A DNA stretch of 16,247 nt from an uncultured Campylobacter sp. (lineage in GTDB: Bacteria; Campylobacterota; Campylobacteria; Campylobacterales; Campylobacteraceae). A program made the translations under genes and the position numbers. The first letter of the stretch is position 1. Every line of letters starts with the position of its first letter. Positions 1 to 9,263 of the stretch are shown here, one piece after another. The notes beneath the pieces are model-generated. The model made no database searches. It saw only the letters and a program-made list of their open reading frames with translations, and was not told the DNA's origin. The DNA is taken from contig NZ_CALHHT010000374.1 of assembly GCF_938031315.1 (NCBI RefSeq), positions 1 through 16,247 on the forward strand, written 5' to 3'.

Positions 1-55
<55 letters not shown>

Positions 56-102
56 GCTCTTGGGGGAGATCAGCCTGTTATCCCCGGGGTACCTTTTATC
101 CT

Positions 103-144
<42 letters not shown>

Positions 145-579
145 ACCGACTTTCGTCTCTGCTCGACGTGTATGTCTCGCAGTTAAGCTGGCTTTTGCCT
201 TTATACTCTGCAAGCGATTTCCAACCGCTTTGAGCCAACCTTTGTAAGCCTCCGTTACATTTTGGGAGGCGACCGCCCCAGTCAAACTACCCACCAGACA
301 TTGTCCTACCTAAGGATAACTTAGGCTAGTTAGCTACCCGAATAAAGAAGAGTGGTATCTCAACAATGGCTCATCGTAAACCGAGATCTACGAATCGAAG
401 CCTCCCACCTATCCTGCGCATCTTTATCCAAGTAGCAGTGTCAAGCTATAGTAAAGGTCCACGGGGTCTTTCCGTCTTGCCGCGGGTAGGAGGAATTTTC
501 ACCTCCACTACAATTTCACTGGATCCCTCTTTGAGACAGCTCCCATCTCGTTACGCCATTCATGCAGGTCGGTATTTAA

Positions 580-632
<53 letters not shown>

Positions 633-685
633 TCGGGCTTCGATCAGATGCTTTGCATAAGCTAACATCATCAATTAACCTTCGA

Positions 686-716
<31 letters not shown>

Positions 717-1348
717 TCTTACGAGTTAGCAGAGTGCTGTGTTTATGGTAAACAGTCGGGAGGGACTCTTTGTTGTAACCTTCTTCGCTTACGAAGTAAA
801 TTCTTAACGAAGCTAGGCACACCTTATACCGAAGATACGGTGCTATTTTGCAGAGTTCCTTAAAGAGAGTTCTTCCACGCGCCTTAGAATACTCATCCCA
901 CCCACCTGTGTCGGTTTACGGTACGGGCGATATCAGCTAAACTTAGAAACTTTTCTCGGCTCGATAGTATCATGGATTCTTCATCTACTCCGAAGAGCGT
1001 CAGAAGCCTTTCAGATCTCGGATAAAGAGTTACGGATTTGCCTATAACTCAACCTACTTCCTTAGACTAGCACTTCCATCCGCTAGCTCCACTAACTTTA
1101 AGCGTCCTTCCGTCGCACACTGATATCGGTATCGGAATATTAACCGATTTTCCATCGCATACCCCTTTCGGACTTTGCTTAGGACCCGACTAACCCTACG
1201 ATGACGAGCATCGCGTAGGAAACCTTGGGTTTACGGCGAATACGATTCTCACGTATTTTATCGCTACTCATGCCTGCATGCTCACTTCCAACCGCTCCAC
1301 CGCTCCTTACCGGTACGGCTTCGACGCTGATTGGAACGCTCTCCTACC

Positions 1349-1696
1349 ACTTGCACTTAATGATTTATACTTTTCTTCTTACTTTATTCAAATTTAAAAC
1401 TTAAGATATTTAAGAATTTATCCGATGTCTTAAAGTTTTGTTTGTCTTTCTTCGCTTCTTGGTTGTTAAATTTTAAATATCTAAGTTGGGATTTTAAAAT
1501 TCTAAAAAATTTTAAAATCAACAAAGTTTGAAATCTTTAAAATTTGAATATAGAAAGCGAAGTATTTTGGATGAGAAATTAATGTTGTGAAGATTTTTTC
1601 GATTGAGATAAGGCTTTTAGCCTATCGATTGAGAAAAAATCGAACTCATTAATTTATCGCCAAAAGACGAGCTAGTATAAATGATTAAGTGCAAGT
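1349..1696 (-). other. Intervening sequence in 23S rRNA helix 45
   Basis: An AT-rich block of about 330 nt interrupts the conserved 23S sequence where helix 45 (E. coli about 1170) should be capped. It is bounded by an inverted repeat, 1349-1370 with 1675-1696, pairing at 21 of 22 positions. Inside, further arms pair: an AAATTAATG/CATTAATTT pair around 1575 and 1650, a pair of TTTTTT/AAAAAA-containing arms, and a small AGGCT/AGCCT apex near 1613-1625. Helix 45 is a known site of intervening sequences in Campylobacter. Such inserts are cut out by RNase III and the rRNA stays fragmented. I see no protein reading frame in it. Confidence 0.9.
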
Positions 1697-1777
1697 CTAA
1701 AGCTTCGGTACTCATTTTAGCCCCGTTATATTTTCCGCGCAAAATCACTAGACCAGTGAGCTATTACGCTATCTTTA

Positions 1778-1808
<31 letters not shown>

Positions 1809-2303
1809 TTGTTTCAGTAACTTCACATCGTTTTCCACTTAAATGAGATTTGGGGACCTTAGCTGTTAGTCCGGGTTGTTTCCCTCTTGACGACGGATTT
1901 TATCACTCGCCGCCTGACTGCCGTGGTTACGCTATAAGTATTCGGAGTTTGATAGGGTTTGGTACATTGGTGTATGCCCTAGCCCATTCAGTGCTCTACC
2001 CCTTATAACTACTACACGACGCTATACCTCAATATATTTCGGAGAGAACCAGCTATCACGATGTTTGATTGGCCTTTCACCCCTATCCACAAGTCATCCG
2101 GAGCCTTTTCAACGGCCGTCGGTTGGGTCCTCCACCGGCTCTTACACCGGCTTCAACCTGCTCATGGATAGATCACATCGTTTCGGGTCTGCAGCATCTG
2201 ACTAATCGCCCTATTAAGACTCGCTTTCGCTACGGCTCCGGGTTTCCTTAACCTCGCCAGACACCACAACTCGCAGGCTCATTATGCAAAAGGCAGTCCA
2301 TCA

Positions 2304-2549
2304 CACTGCTATACTCATTAAAACTAATCGTTAATCGTTACTTCTAAATTTAGACCATAAAGCTCTGTTTGTGTCATTTATGATGAATTTTATTAGATTT
2401 AAAATTTAGAATTTCAAATGCGCAGGATTTTTAGATGATTTTTTATGAAACAAGGCAAGGCTAGCCGGATTCGGCTGCCGCAGTCGCAGTTTCATAAAAA
2501 AAGGGCTAAAAAGCCAAGCTGGATTAATTTTAAAGAGTATAGCATAGTG
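2304..2549 (-). other. Intervening sequence in 23S rRNA helix 25
   Basis: A second AT-rich insert lies at the position of helix 25 (E. coli about 540-550), a less commonly reported insertion site. Its ends pair: CACTGCTATACTC at 2304-2316 with GAGTATAGCATAGTG at 2535-2549, apart from a 2-nt bulge, and the pairing extends inward through ATTAAAACTAATC and GGATTAATTTTAA. An internal perfect 13-bp stem (2439-2451 with 2489-2501) encloses an AGCCG/CGGCT hairpin at 2463-2476. The nested stems suggest an RNase III substrate and a break in the mature 23S. No coding sequence is seen. Confidence 0.85.
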
Positions 2550-2604
2550 CTCTGAATGATTGTAAGCAAACGGTTTCAGGTTCTATTTCACTCGGCTCAC
2601 CGCC

Positions 2605-2635
<31 letters not shown>

Positions 2636-3105
2636 ACGCTATCGGTCTAGTAGTAGTATTTAGGGTTGGATCGTGGTCGACCCGGCTTCAGACAGGATTT
2701 CACGTGTCCCGTCCTACTCAGGATACCGCTAAGTAAGGATGTGATTTCATATACGGGAGTATCACCCTCTATGCCTAACCTTTCCAGATTGTTCTATTAT
2801 CAGATCCTAGTCTATGTTGCGGTCCTACAACCCCACTAGTAAACTAGTGGTTTGCCCTCTTACGCGTTCGCTCGCCGCTACTAGCGTAATCTCTATTGAT
2901 TTCTCTTCCTGCGGGTACTTAGATGTTTCAGTTCCCCGCGTTGGCTCCATTAATGGTAACACATATCGCTATGTATTGGGTTGCCCCATTCAGAAATTCC
3001 CGGATCAAAGCCCCTTGACGGCTCCCCGAGACTTATCGCAGCCTGGCACGTCTTTCATCGCCTCTACTAGCCAAGGCATCCACCGTTCGCTCTTAGTAGC
3101 TTACC

Positions 3106-3753
3106 TTTTTTAGTACTTCTCGCAAGAGCAAAGCTCTTGCTCCGACGGGGAGCGCAAGCGCTCCCCCACCTCACCTAAAGCACAGCAACGCTTTCGGCGT
3201 TGCCGTAAAATTTGCAATAAAGCAAATTCTAAAGCTTTATTTCGGATCATAATCGGTAAAGAAGTTATTAGATTTATTTATATATTCTAATTCGCATTAC
3301 TTCCTTGCTAAAGATAAAATCGATCTAACTAAGCATTTGGTCTACGGATAAGAGCTTTTAAATATACCCTATCCTTATAAAAACCGAAGCGTTAAATTTA
3401 TTCTATAGTATTTGATTAACTCGAATTAAGACGGAAAGAGATCAAACTCATAAAGTAAGTTAAGCTCTATAAGCGTGTATTGATCTTAGCTTTTAGCTTT
3501 GGATAACATAATAAAGCTAAAGGCTTGGCATCACTTCGAATAATCAAAGCTTTAACAAGTCCTGTAAAATTGTTTTATTAAAACTTGATTGTGACTTTAA
3601 CAATGGTACTTTAAAGAACGTTTAGGGTAAACCTAAATAGAAAATTTTAAGTTATGGTAGCTTGATCAAATTTGTTAAATTTAATAAATCTTGATATATT
3701 TGAACTAGGCTTGGTTAAAATTCTCTATTTAGATCTACATTACAAATATCTTA
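3106..3753 (-). other. 16S-23S spacer, tRNA to 23S part, with hairpin cluster and no tRNA-Ile
   Basis: This 650-nt stretch holds no recognisable tRNA or protein gene. Next to the 23S start it has four consecutive perfect hairpins: 3122-3140 (8-bp stem), 3147-3166 (8 or more bp, GC-rich), 3185-3203 (7-bp stem) and 3209-3228 (7-bp stem). Near the tRNA, 3633-3650 pairs with 3715-3732 (17 of 18). These are probably precursor folding and processing elements. The partner arm of the 23S processing stem would lie downstream of 23S, outside the window. Confidence 0.7.
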
Positions 3754-3829
3754 TGGTGGAGAATAGCGGGATCGAACCGCTGACCTCCTGCGTGCAAAGC
3801 AGGCGCTCTCCCAGCTGAGCTAATTCCCC
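3754..3829 (-). tRNA. tRNA-Ala (anticodon UGC), spacer tRNA
   Basis: The reverse complement gives a complete 76-nt cloverleaf. It starts GGGGAATTAGCTCAGC, has an anticodon arm CTGCTTTGCACGCAG (anticodon TGC, complement at 3794-3796), a T arm GGTTCGATCC, and ends in an encoded CCA. It lies in the 16S-23S spacer, the usual place for tRNA-Ala in rRNA operons, and would be co-transcribed with them. The tRNA-Ile that often follows it is not found in this spacer. Confidence 0.98.
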
Positions 3830-4106
3830 ATTCATCCTTTACTTCGCAGACTAGATGGCTAGTCTTTGAGCGAAAGCAACGCTTTGCGCGCCCACCTAAA
3901 GTTATAAAGAGTTATTTTGAAATTTTATTTCTCATAGATTATAAATTTAGGTTTTTGTCTAGGCAGTTCAAGGAATTAGACAAATTTATTAGCCGTCAAT
4001 CTCTCAAACCTAAACAAGCTCGATTGAGCATGCTTAGAGCTAAGCATATGTTAGCGCTAAGACTTTATGATAGATACCTTGTGAGAGGATATCTATTTGT
4101 ACTCTA
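3830..4106 (-). other. 16S trailer / 16S to tRNA-Ala spacer
   Basis: The segment carries no gene. It contains a hairpin just 3' of 16S (about 4068-4096, ATAGATACC/GGATATCTAT arms), a perfect ATGCTTA/TAAGCAT hairpin near 4029-4046, the 3' arm of the 16S processing stem (3995-4029), and a hairpin at 3845-3872 whose sequence nearly repeats one in the 16S leader at 5631-5657. Confidence 0.7.
3995..4029 (-). other. 3' arm of the 16S precursor processing stem
   Basis: The reverse complement of this 35-nt segment matches the leader segment 5902-5938 at about 31 of 37 aligned positions, with one 2-nt bulge. In the transcript the two would pair around the whole 16S gene. Such a stem is the known RNase III substrate that releases pre-16S. 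The pairing is visible in the sequence; cleavage is inferred. Confidence 0.75.
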
Positions 4107-5620
<1,514 letters not shown>

Positions 5621-6055
5621 TATTTGATTTCGCAGACTAGCGAAGCTAGTCTTTGCGACCAAAGAGCTACGCCCTTTGGAAACCTCTAAAGCACACCGCT
5701 TCTATCGGAAGCGGCGTATATTATGCAGATAAAACCTATTATCTGCATAATTAAATTTAAAAACCAACGGTTAGTTAGTTTAAATTCAAATAATTGAATC
5801 AAGCTTTAGAGAGTCGATATGAAGTTTTTAATCTAAAAACTTTATGTTTTTGTAACATTGTTTTTATGGACTTAAACCCTTTAATAGATCTAAATCCATA
5901 GGCTCAATCGATCACTTGTTTAGATTTCAAAGATTGACTAAAGATATTTGTTTTTAACAGTTAAAATTTTAAAAAACGCGTTCGCTAAAAGGCTAAAACT
6001 ACTAGGACTTAAGAGTTAAGAAAGCAGGTTCGGCTCGGTGCGAAACAGAATTGTG
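5621..6055 (-). other. rRNA operon leader
   Basis: This is the 5' transcribed leader of the rRNA operon, with no gene. It contains several perfect hairpins: 5631-5657 (GACTAGC/GCTAGTC stem), 5696-5714 (CCGCTTC/GAAGCGG), 5721-5750 (12-bp stem, 6-nt loop) and 5822-5842 (AAGTTTTT/AAAAACTT). The 5' arm of the 16S processing stem is at 5902-5938. Its length and structure fit a leader used for antitermination and RNase III processing. The role is inferred. Confidence 0.7.
5902..5938 (-). other. 5' arm of the 16S precursor processing stem
   Basis: The segment is complementary to the 16S trailer at 3995-4029, with the matching core pieces GCTCAATCGA, CTTGTTTAG and AGATTGAC. It sits about 280 nt upstream of the mature 16S 5' end in the transcript. 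The pairing closes a loop that contains 16S but excludes the tRNA and 23S. Confidence 0.75.
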
Positions 6056-6079
6056 ATTATACAAGAGCGATGCTTAAAG
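6056..6079 (-). promoter_or_regulatory. Probable rRNA operon promoter
   Basis: On the minus strand a perfect TATAAT (plus 6056-6061) is preceded by TTG, and about 10 bases further upstream by CTTTAAGCA (6071-6079). TTTAAGC-like sequence upstream of TATAAT, without a strict -35 box, is the usual sigma-70 pattern in Campylobacter. Transcription would start near 6049. Confidence 0.65.
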
Positions 6080-6338
6080 GGGGCTGAATAATTGGTAGAA
6101 ATTTTAAAAAACGATTTGGAAAATTTTAAATTTCATACAATGAAATTTTATGCTTAGCATGCCTGAGACAAATTTCATCTCCAGCCTCCGTAAAAATTTT
6201 ATAAATTTCGCAAACGACCGCATCCAAACTAAAATTTGATTATACCGCGATATGCCGCAATTCGCGACCGCCGACCGCACCCGTTCGCGCATAAAACCTG
6301 CTTGCAAAACACTTAAGCGCACGATTATAAGATTTCGC
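6062..6338. other. Divergent intergenic region between rRNA promoter and DUF4149 gene
   Basis: I see no convincing gene in this stretch. Short open frames on both strands lack a ribosome binding site and a recognisable product. It has an AT-only hairpin at 6128-6148 (AAATTTCAT/ATGAAATTT) followed by the small palindrome ATGCTTAGCAT. Confidence 0.5.
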
Positions 6339-6344
6339 TATAAT
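6312..6344 (+). promoter_or_regulatory. Probable promoter of the DUF4149-ybgC unit
   Basis: A perfect TATAAT lies at 6339-6344, with an upstream CTTAAGC-like element at about 6312-6318, the same arrangement as at the rRNA promoter. The predicted start is about 35 nt before the AUG at 6386. Confidence 0.6.
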
Positions 6345-6385
6345 CACGTCCGATTTAAAATTTATCAAAATTTAAAAGGATCTTT

Positions 6386-6910
6386 ATGCGCGCAATTTTT
6401 TCTATCTATATCTTCATCATCGCAGCCCTTATCGGCATCGAGCTCTCGCTCGGCGCACTCGTCGCGCCCGTGGTATTTTTCCCGCAGCAGATTATCGGAG
6501 ATGGCGTGTTATCGCACTTCCAAAGCGGCAAGCTAATGAGCGAGATCTTCGTAAAATACGGCGGCATCCTCATCGCAGTCTCGGTCATCTGCCTCGTTTT
6601 TGAGATGATAAATTTCAACAACAACAAATCGCAATCCTTTCGCTTGCGCCTTTCGACCCTGATGCTGACGCTAGTAAATATCATCTTAGCCCTACTTTTC
6701 GTGCTTTACTTTACTGACTACGTCATAAATGCCCAAAAGATCGGTGCAGAAGCGACGATGACGCCGGAATTTGCCCAAATCCACGCGGCTAGCGAGTGGT
6801 GCATGAAACTCATCATCGTGTTTCAAACGGTGCTATTTTTCGCAAAAATCCTCCCCGCCCTGGCTGCGAGAGATGTCGCGGCGGCGAAAGACGCGCGGGA
6901 TGAAGATTAG
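6386..6910 (+). CDS. DUF4149 domain inner-membrane protein
   Basis: This 174-residue protein has four predicted transmembrane helices (about 6-31, 57-76, 89-109 and 138-159) and a charged C-terminal tail. The overall layout and the FAQIHAASEWCMKL segment just before the last helix (about 129-142) match the DUF4149 (TMEM205-like) family, whose biochemical role is not established. The start is set by AAAAGGA at 6375-6380, five bases before the ATG, and by the promoter at 6339. The gene overlaps the next one by 11 nt, so the two are probably translated together. Helix positions are estimated by eye. Confidence 0.85.
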   Translation: MRAIFSIYIFIIAALIGIELSLGALVAPVVFFPQQIIGDGVLSHFQSGKLMSEIFVKYGGILIAVSVICLVFEMINFNNNKSQSFRLRLSTLMLTLVNIILALLFVLYFTDYVINAQKIGAEATMTPEFAQIHAASEWCMKLIIVFQTVLFFAKILPALAARDVAAAKDARDED

Positions 6911-7295
6911 AATTTACTACGAAGACACCGACGCGCAAGGCATCGTGTATCACGCCAACTATATAAAATTTTGCGAGCGGGCGCGCAGCGAGGCGCTTAT
7001 GCAGGCAGGGGTGGACTTCGCGCGCGCGGACGCACACTTCGTAGTTAGCGAGCTTTGCGCCAAATTTCTGCGCCCCGCGCGCCTCGGCGACACGCTTGAA
7101 ATTCGCACGAGCCTAGCCGCGCTCAAAAACGCCAGCGCCCTTTTGCGGCAAGGAATTTACAAGATCAAAGATATTAAAAACACGGATTTCAGCGAGCTTT
7201 TATACGCGCAGGACGTAAAAATCGCCTTCGTAAAAGACGGCAGACCGATCAAATTTAGCGCCGAAATTTTAGAATTTTTCAAATCTTTGAGATAA
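6900..7295 (+). CDS. ybgC: YbgC/FadM-type acyl-CoA thioesterase
   Basis: The product is a 131-residue single hotdog-fold thioesterase that should hydrolyse acyl-CoA thioesters in the cytoplasm. The N-terminal signature YYEDTDAQGIVYHANYIKF (6-24) is the YbgC active-site motif. Asp11 corresponds to the catalytic Asp18 of E. coli YbgC, and His18 is also conserved. I chose the ATG at 6900 because the motif begins at once and the upstream in-frame codons (from 6873) lie inside the DUF4149 gene and add an unlikely basic tail. In many proteobacteria ybgC sits with tol-pal genes, but none is visible here. The length is normal. Confidence 0.92.
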   Translation: MKIRIYYEDTDAQGIVYHANYIKFCERARSEALMQAGVDFARADAHFVVSELCAKFLRPARLGDTLEIRTSLAALKNASALLRQGIYKIKDIKNTDFSELLYAQDVKIAFVKDGRPIKFSAEILEFFKSLR

Positions 7296-7667
7296 ATTTA
7301 TTTCGCGGGTTCAAATTTACCTAGTCGTATGCGGCACAAACATATCGCAGACCGACCTTAGGCGTAAAATCTAAGAATGCGCAGAGCTCTTAGGCAAAAT
7401 AAAATTTGCAGGCTAGATAAAATTTTACGACATAAAATTTTGCTCGACACTGAGGTTTAAATTTAACGCTATGCCGCGACATAAACCCCTCGCACGCCCC
7501 AAATAGCCAAATAAAAATCAAAATTTGAAATATCGGAATTTTGCAATGGCGTTAAATTTTGCCCTACTCCGCCGCTTTATGAAATTTTATCGCCCTTAAA
7601 TTTAAACTCGCCGCGGTTCAAGTCCGTATTTTTTCGCCAAATCCCGCTCGTCCGTGAAATTTAAGCC

Positions 7668-7728
7668 GATCAAACTCGCCAGCGATCTTATCCGCATAGG
7701 CGCAATCCACAAACTAGGCGCCCGCACA
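7668..7728 (-). pseudogene. Decayed fragment of prmC
   Basis: An ungapped comparison with prmC at 8750-8810 gives 51 identical bases of 61, in the same orientation. Read on the minus strand in the prmC frame it encodes FVDCAYADKIAGEFD, against FVHCAYADEIAGEFD in PrmC, with a TAG where PrmC has GAG just before it. After that the frame continues into unrelated sequence (about ten codons to a TGA). It is therefore a non-functional partial copy lying about 1.1 kb downstream of the parent gene, either a remnant of a tandem duplication or of a related methyltransferase gene. Confidence 0.75.
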
Positions 7729-7745
7729 AAAGCCGCGCGCAAAAT

Positions 7746-7789
7746 CAAAAGCACGCAAAAAGCACGCAAAAAGCACGCAAAAAGCGCTC
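7746..7789. repeat. 11-bp tandem repeat, about four copies
   Basis: The unit AAAAAGCACGC occurs in succession at 7746-7789. The first copy has a changed first base and the last ends in GCTC. The repeat lies only 10 bp past the stop of the glycosylase gene. It may be a slipped-strand array, but no gene reads through it. Confidence 0.8.
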
Positions 7790-7798
7790 AAATGCGCC

Positions 7799-8455
7799 TC
7801 ACAGCAGCTCTTTTATCTTTTGCAGATCCTCTTTGAAAAGCTCCGCCTTGCTCGGATTTTGCGCGATGAATGCGGGATCGAAGCTCGGCACGAAGCTGAT
7901 GCCGCCCTCGTTAAAGACCGAGCCGTGCAGCGCGTCCATGCCCGCTAGATCGCCGTTTCGCAGCACGATTTTGCAGCAGAGCTCTCCCAGGCAGAGCACG
8001 ACTTTGGGCTTTAAAATTTTGATCTCGTCGGTCAGATAGGGCGCGCATTTTAAAATTATTTCCGAGCTTATGCGCCTATTTTGCGGCACTGCGCACCTTA
8101 TCAGAAAGCTAAAATAGATCTGCTCGGGCGCGCAAATTTGATCCAGTGCCGCTGCTACCTCAGCCTCCAAACCGCCGCCAAAACCCCAGTCGGCGCCCGG
8201 TGCAAGAGCCACGATCATAAGTTTTACATTCGCGGGGGTTTTAAAATTTTTGATAGTTTTGAAATTTTTAAAATTTTGCTCGGCGCTTCCCGTGCGCGTT
8301 TTAGCAAGCTCGCAAAGATTGCACTCGGCGGTAGCTGATTGCAGCGCGTCCAGCGCCTTGAAAAATCGCGCGCTGCCGCTTAAAATTTCGGCGCTTACGT
8401 AGCGATAGCCGAACGCTTTGTAATAAAGCAGTCTGCGTAGTTGCGAGCTTTGCAC
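7799..8455 (-). CDS. Uracil-DNA glycosylase family protein (family 4-like, altered HP motif)
   Basis: This 218-residue protein resembles family 4 uracil-DNA glycosylases, which remove uracil from DNA. The four iron-sulfur cysteines are in place: C45 and C48 (CNLC), C121 (IRCAVP) and C137 (KCAPYL). The segment KPKVVLCLGELCCKIVL (149-165) matches the family core. The first motif is weakened, ALAPGADWG (83-91) instead of GEAPG. In the second motif the usual His-Pro is SFDPAF (191-196), with Asp for His, so catalysis may be changed. The start is GTG at 8455, seven bases after the prmC stop, so the gene is the last of the uup-M48-prmC operon. It could instead be a DNA-binding relative without glycosylase activity. 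Confidence 0.75.
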   Translation of the reverse strand: MQSSQLRRLLYYKAFGYRYVSAEILSGSARFFKALDALQSATAECNLCELAKTRTGSAEQNFKNFKTIKNFKTPANVKLMIVALAPGADWGFGGGLEAEVAAALDQICAPEQIYFSFLIRCAVPQNRRISSEIILKCAPYLTDEIKILKPKVVLCLGELCCKIVLRNGDLAGMDALHGSVFNEGGISFVPSFDPAFIAQNPSKAELFKEDLQKIKELL

Positions 8456-8462
8456 GGCGCGC

Positions 8463-9263
8463 CTACGATCTGTTTAAATTTCGCGCGACGAATCCGCGAT
8501 CAAACTGCGCCAAATCTTTGTAAAATTCCGCCATAAAGCCCTGCTCGCGCAAAAACGCCGACAAACTCTGCTTTTGATCGTAGCCCATCTCGCAGGCTAA
8601 AAATTTTGCGCGCCGTGCGGCGATCAGCACGATGCGTTTTAAAATTTCATCCCCCCTCTCGCCGCCAAACAGCGCCTGTTTCGGCTCTTGCAGTACGCGC
8701 GCGTCCAATGCGTAGGAGTTTGCGATGTATGGAGGATTTGAGACGATGAGATCAAACTCGCCCGCGATCTCATCCGCGTAGGCGCAGTGCACAAACTCGA
8801 CGTCCGCGCCTAAGCTCGCGGCGTTTGCGCGCGCTACCTCAAGCGCATCCGCGCTGATGTCGCTAGCCGTGATACGGCAAGAAGGAAGGAGCTTTTTTAA
8901 GCAGATAGCGATTATGCCGCTGCCCGTGCCGATCTCGCAAATGCGCGGCTCGCCCAAGCTCTGCGCCAAAGCAAGTGCCTTTTTTACTAAAATTTCGGTC
9001 TCGCAGCGCGGTATCAGCACCCGCTCGTCGACGTAAAATTTAAAGCCCATAAACTCGCAGCTTTGCGTGATGTATTCAAGCGGGCGGCCGTCTTTAAATT
9101 CAACGATCTTAGCGCGAAATTCCGCTTCATGCGCGAGCTCTTCCGAGCATCTTAGGACTAGCTCTTCGTCGCTAAGTCGCTCGCAAAGCTTTAAAATTTC
9201 GCGCGCGACGTATTTTGAGCCGCACTGCCCCAAGCCCCATCTTAGCGCCTCAGCGATCCTCAT
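8463..9263 (-). CDS. prmC: PrmC, release factor glutamine methyltransferase
   Basis: PrmC methylates the glutamine of the GGQ motif of peptide chain release factors RF1/RF2, using S-adenosylmethionine. The 266-residue product shows the N-terminal RPLEYI segment (60-65), the IPRCETE loop (84-90; usually PRPETE), the SAM-binding EIGTGSG (110-116) and the substrate-binding NPPY (176-179). I chose the ATG at 9263. A TTG just before it (9266) is a weaker alternative. The gene overlaps the M48 protease stop by 14 nt and ends seven bases before the glycosylase start. Part of this gene (residues about 153-172) is duplicated as a decayed fragment downstream at 7668-7728. Confidence 0.96.
   Translation of the reverse strand: MRIAEALRWGLGQCGSKYVAREILKLCERLSDEELVLRCSEELAHEAEFRAKIVEFKDGRPLEYITQSCEFMGFKFYVDERVLIPRCETEILVKKALALAQSLGEPRICEIGTGSGIIAICLKKLLPSCRITASDISADALEVARANAASLGADVEFVHCAYADEIAGEFDLIVSNPPYIANSYALDARVLQEPKQALFGGERGDEILKRIVLIAARRAKFLACEMGYDQKQSLSAFLREQGFMAEFYKDLAQFDRGFVARNLNRS

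Larger units (their letters stand above)
7296..7798. other. Convergent gap with a prmC remnant and a short tandem repeat
   Basis: These 500 bp between ybgC (plus) and the glycosylase gene (minus) hold no intact gene. A 60-codon plus-strand frame from 7654 is antisense to the prmC remnant and is not believed. The first 360 bp are rich in AAATTTT tracts and have no clear terminator. The rest contains the prmC-like fragment at 7668-7728 and the 11-bp repeat at 7746-7789. Confidence 0.6.

Noticed and set aside
6104..6322. 72-codon minus-strand frame upstream of the rRNA promoter
   Set aside because: It has no ribosome binding site or family match, and it sits in the divergent promoter region with AT-rich repeats.
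7296..7798. CRISPR-like array at the 11-bp repeat
   Set aside because: The repeats are adjacent with no spacers, and no cas gene is near.
7654..7836. 60-codon basic plus-strand frame
   Set aside because: It is antisense to the prmC remnant, runs through the 11-bp repeat into the glycosylase gene, and has no ribosome binding site.
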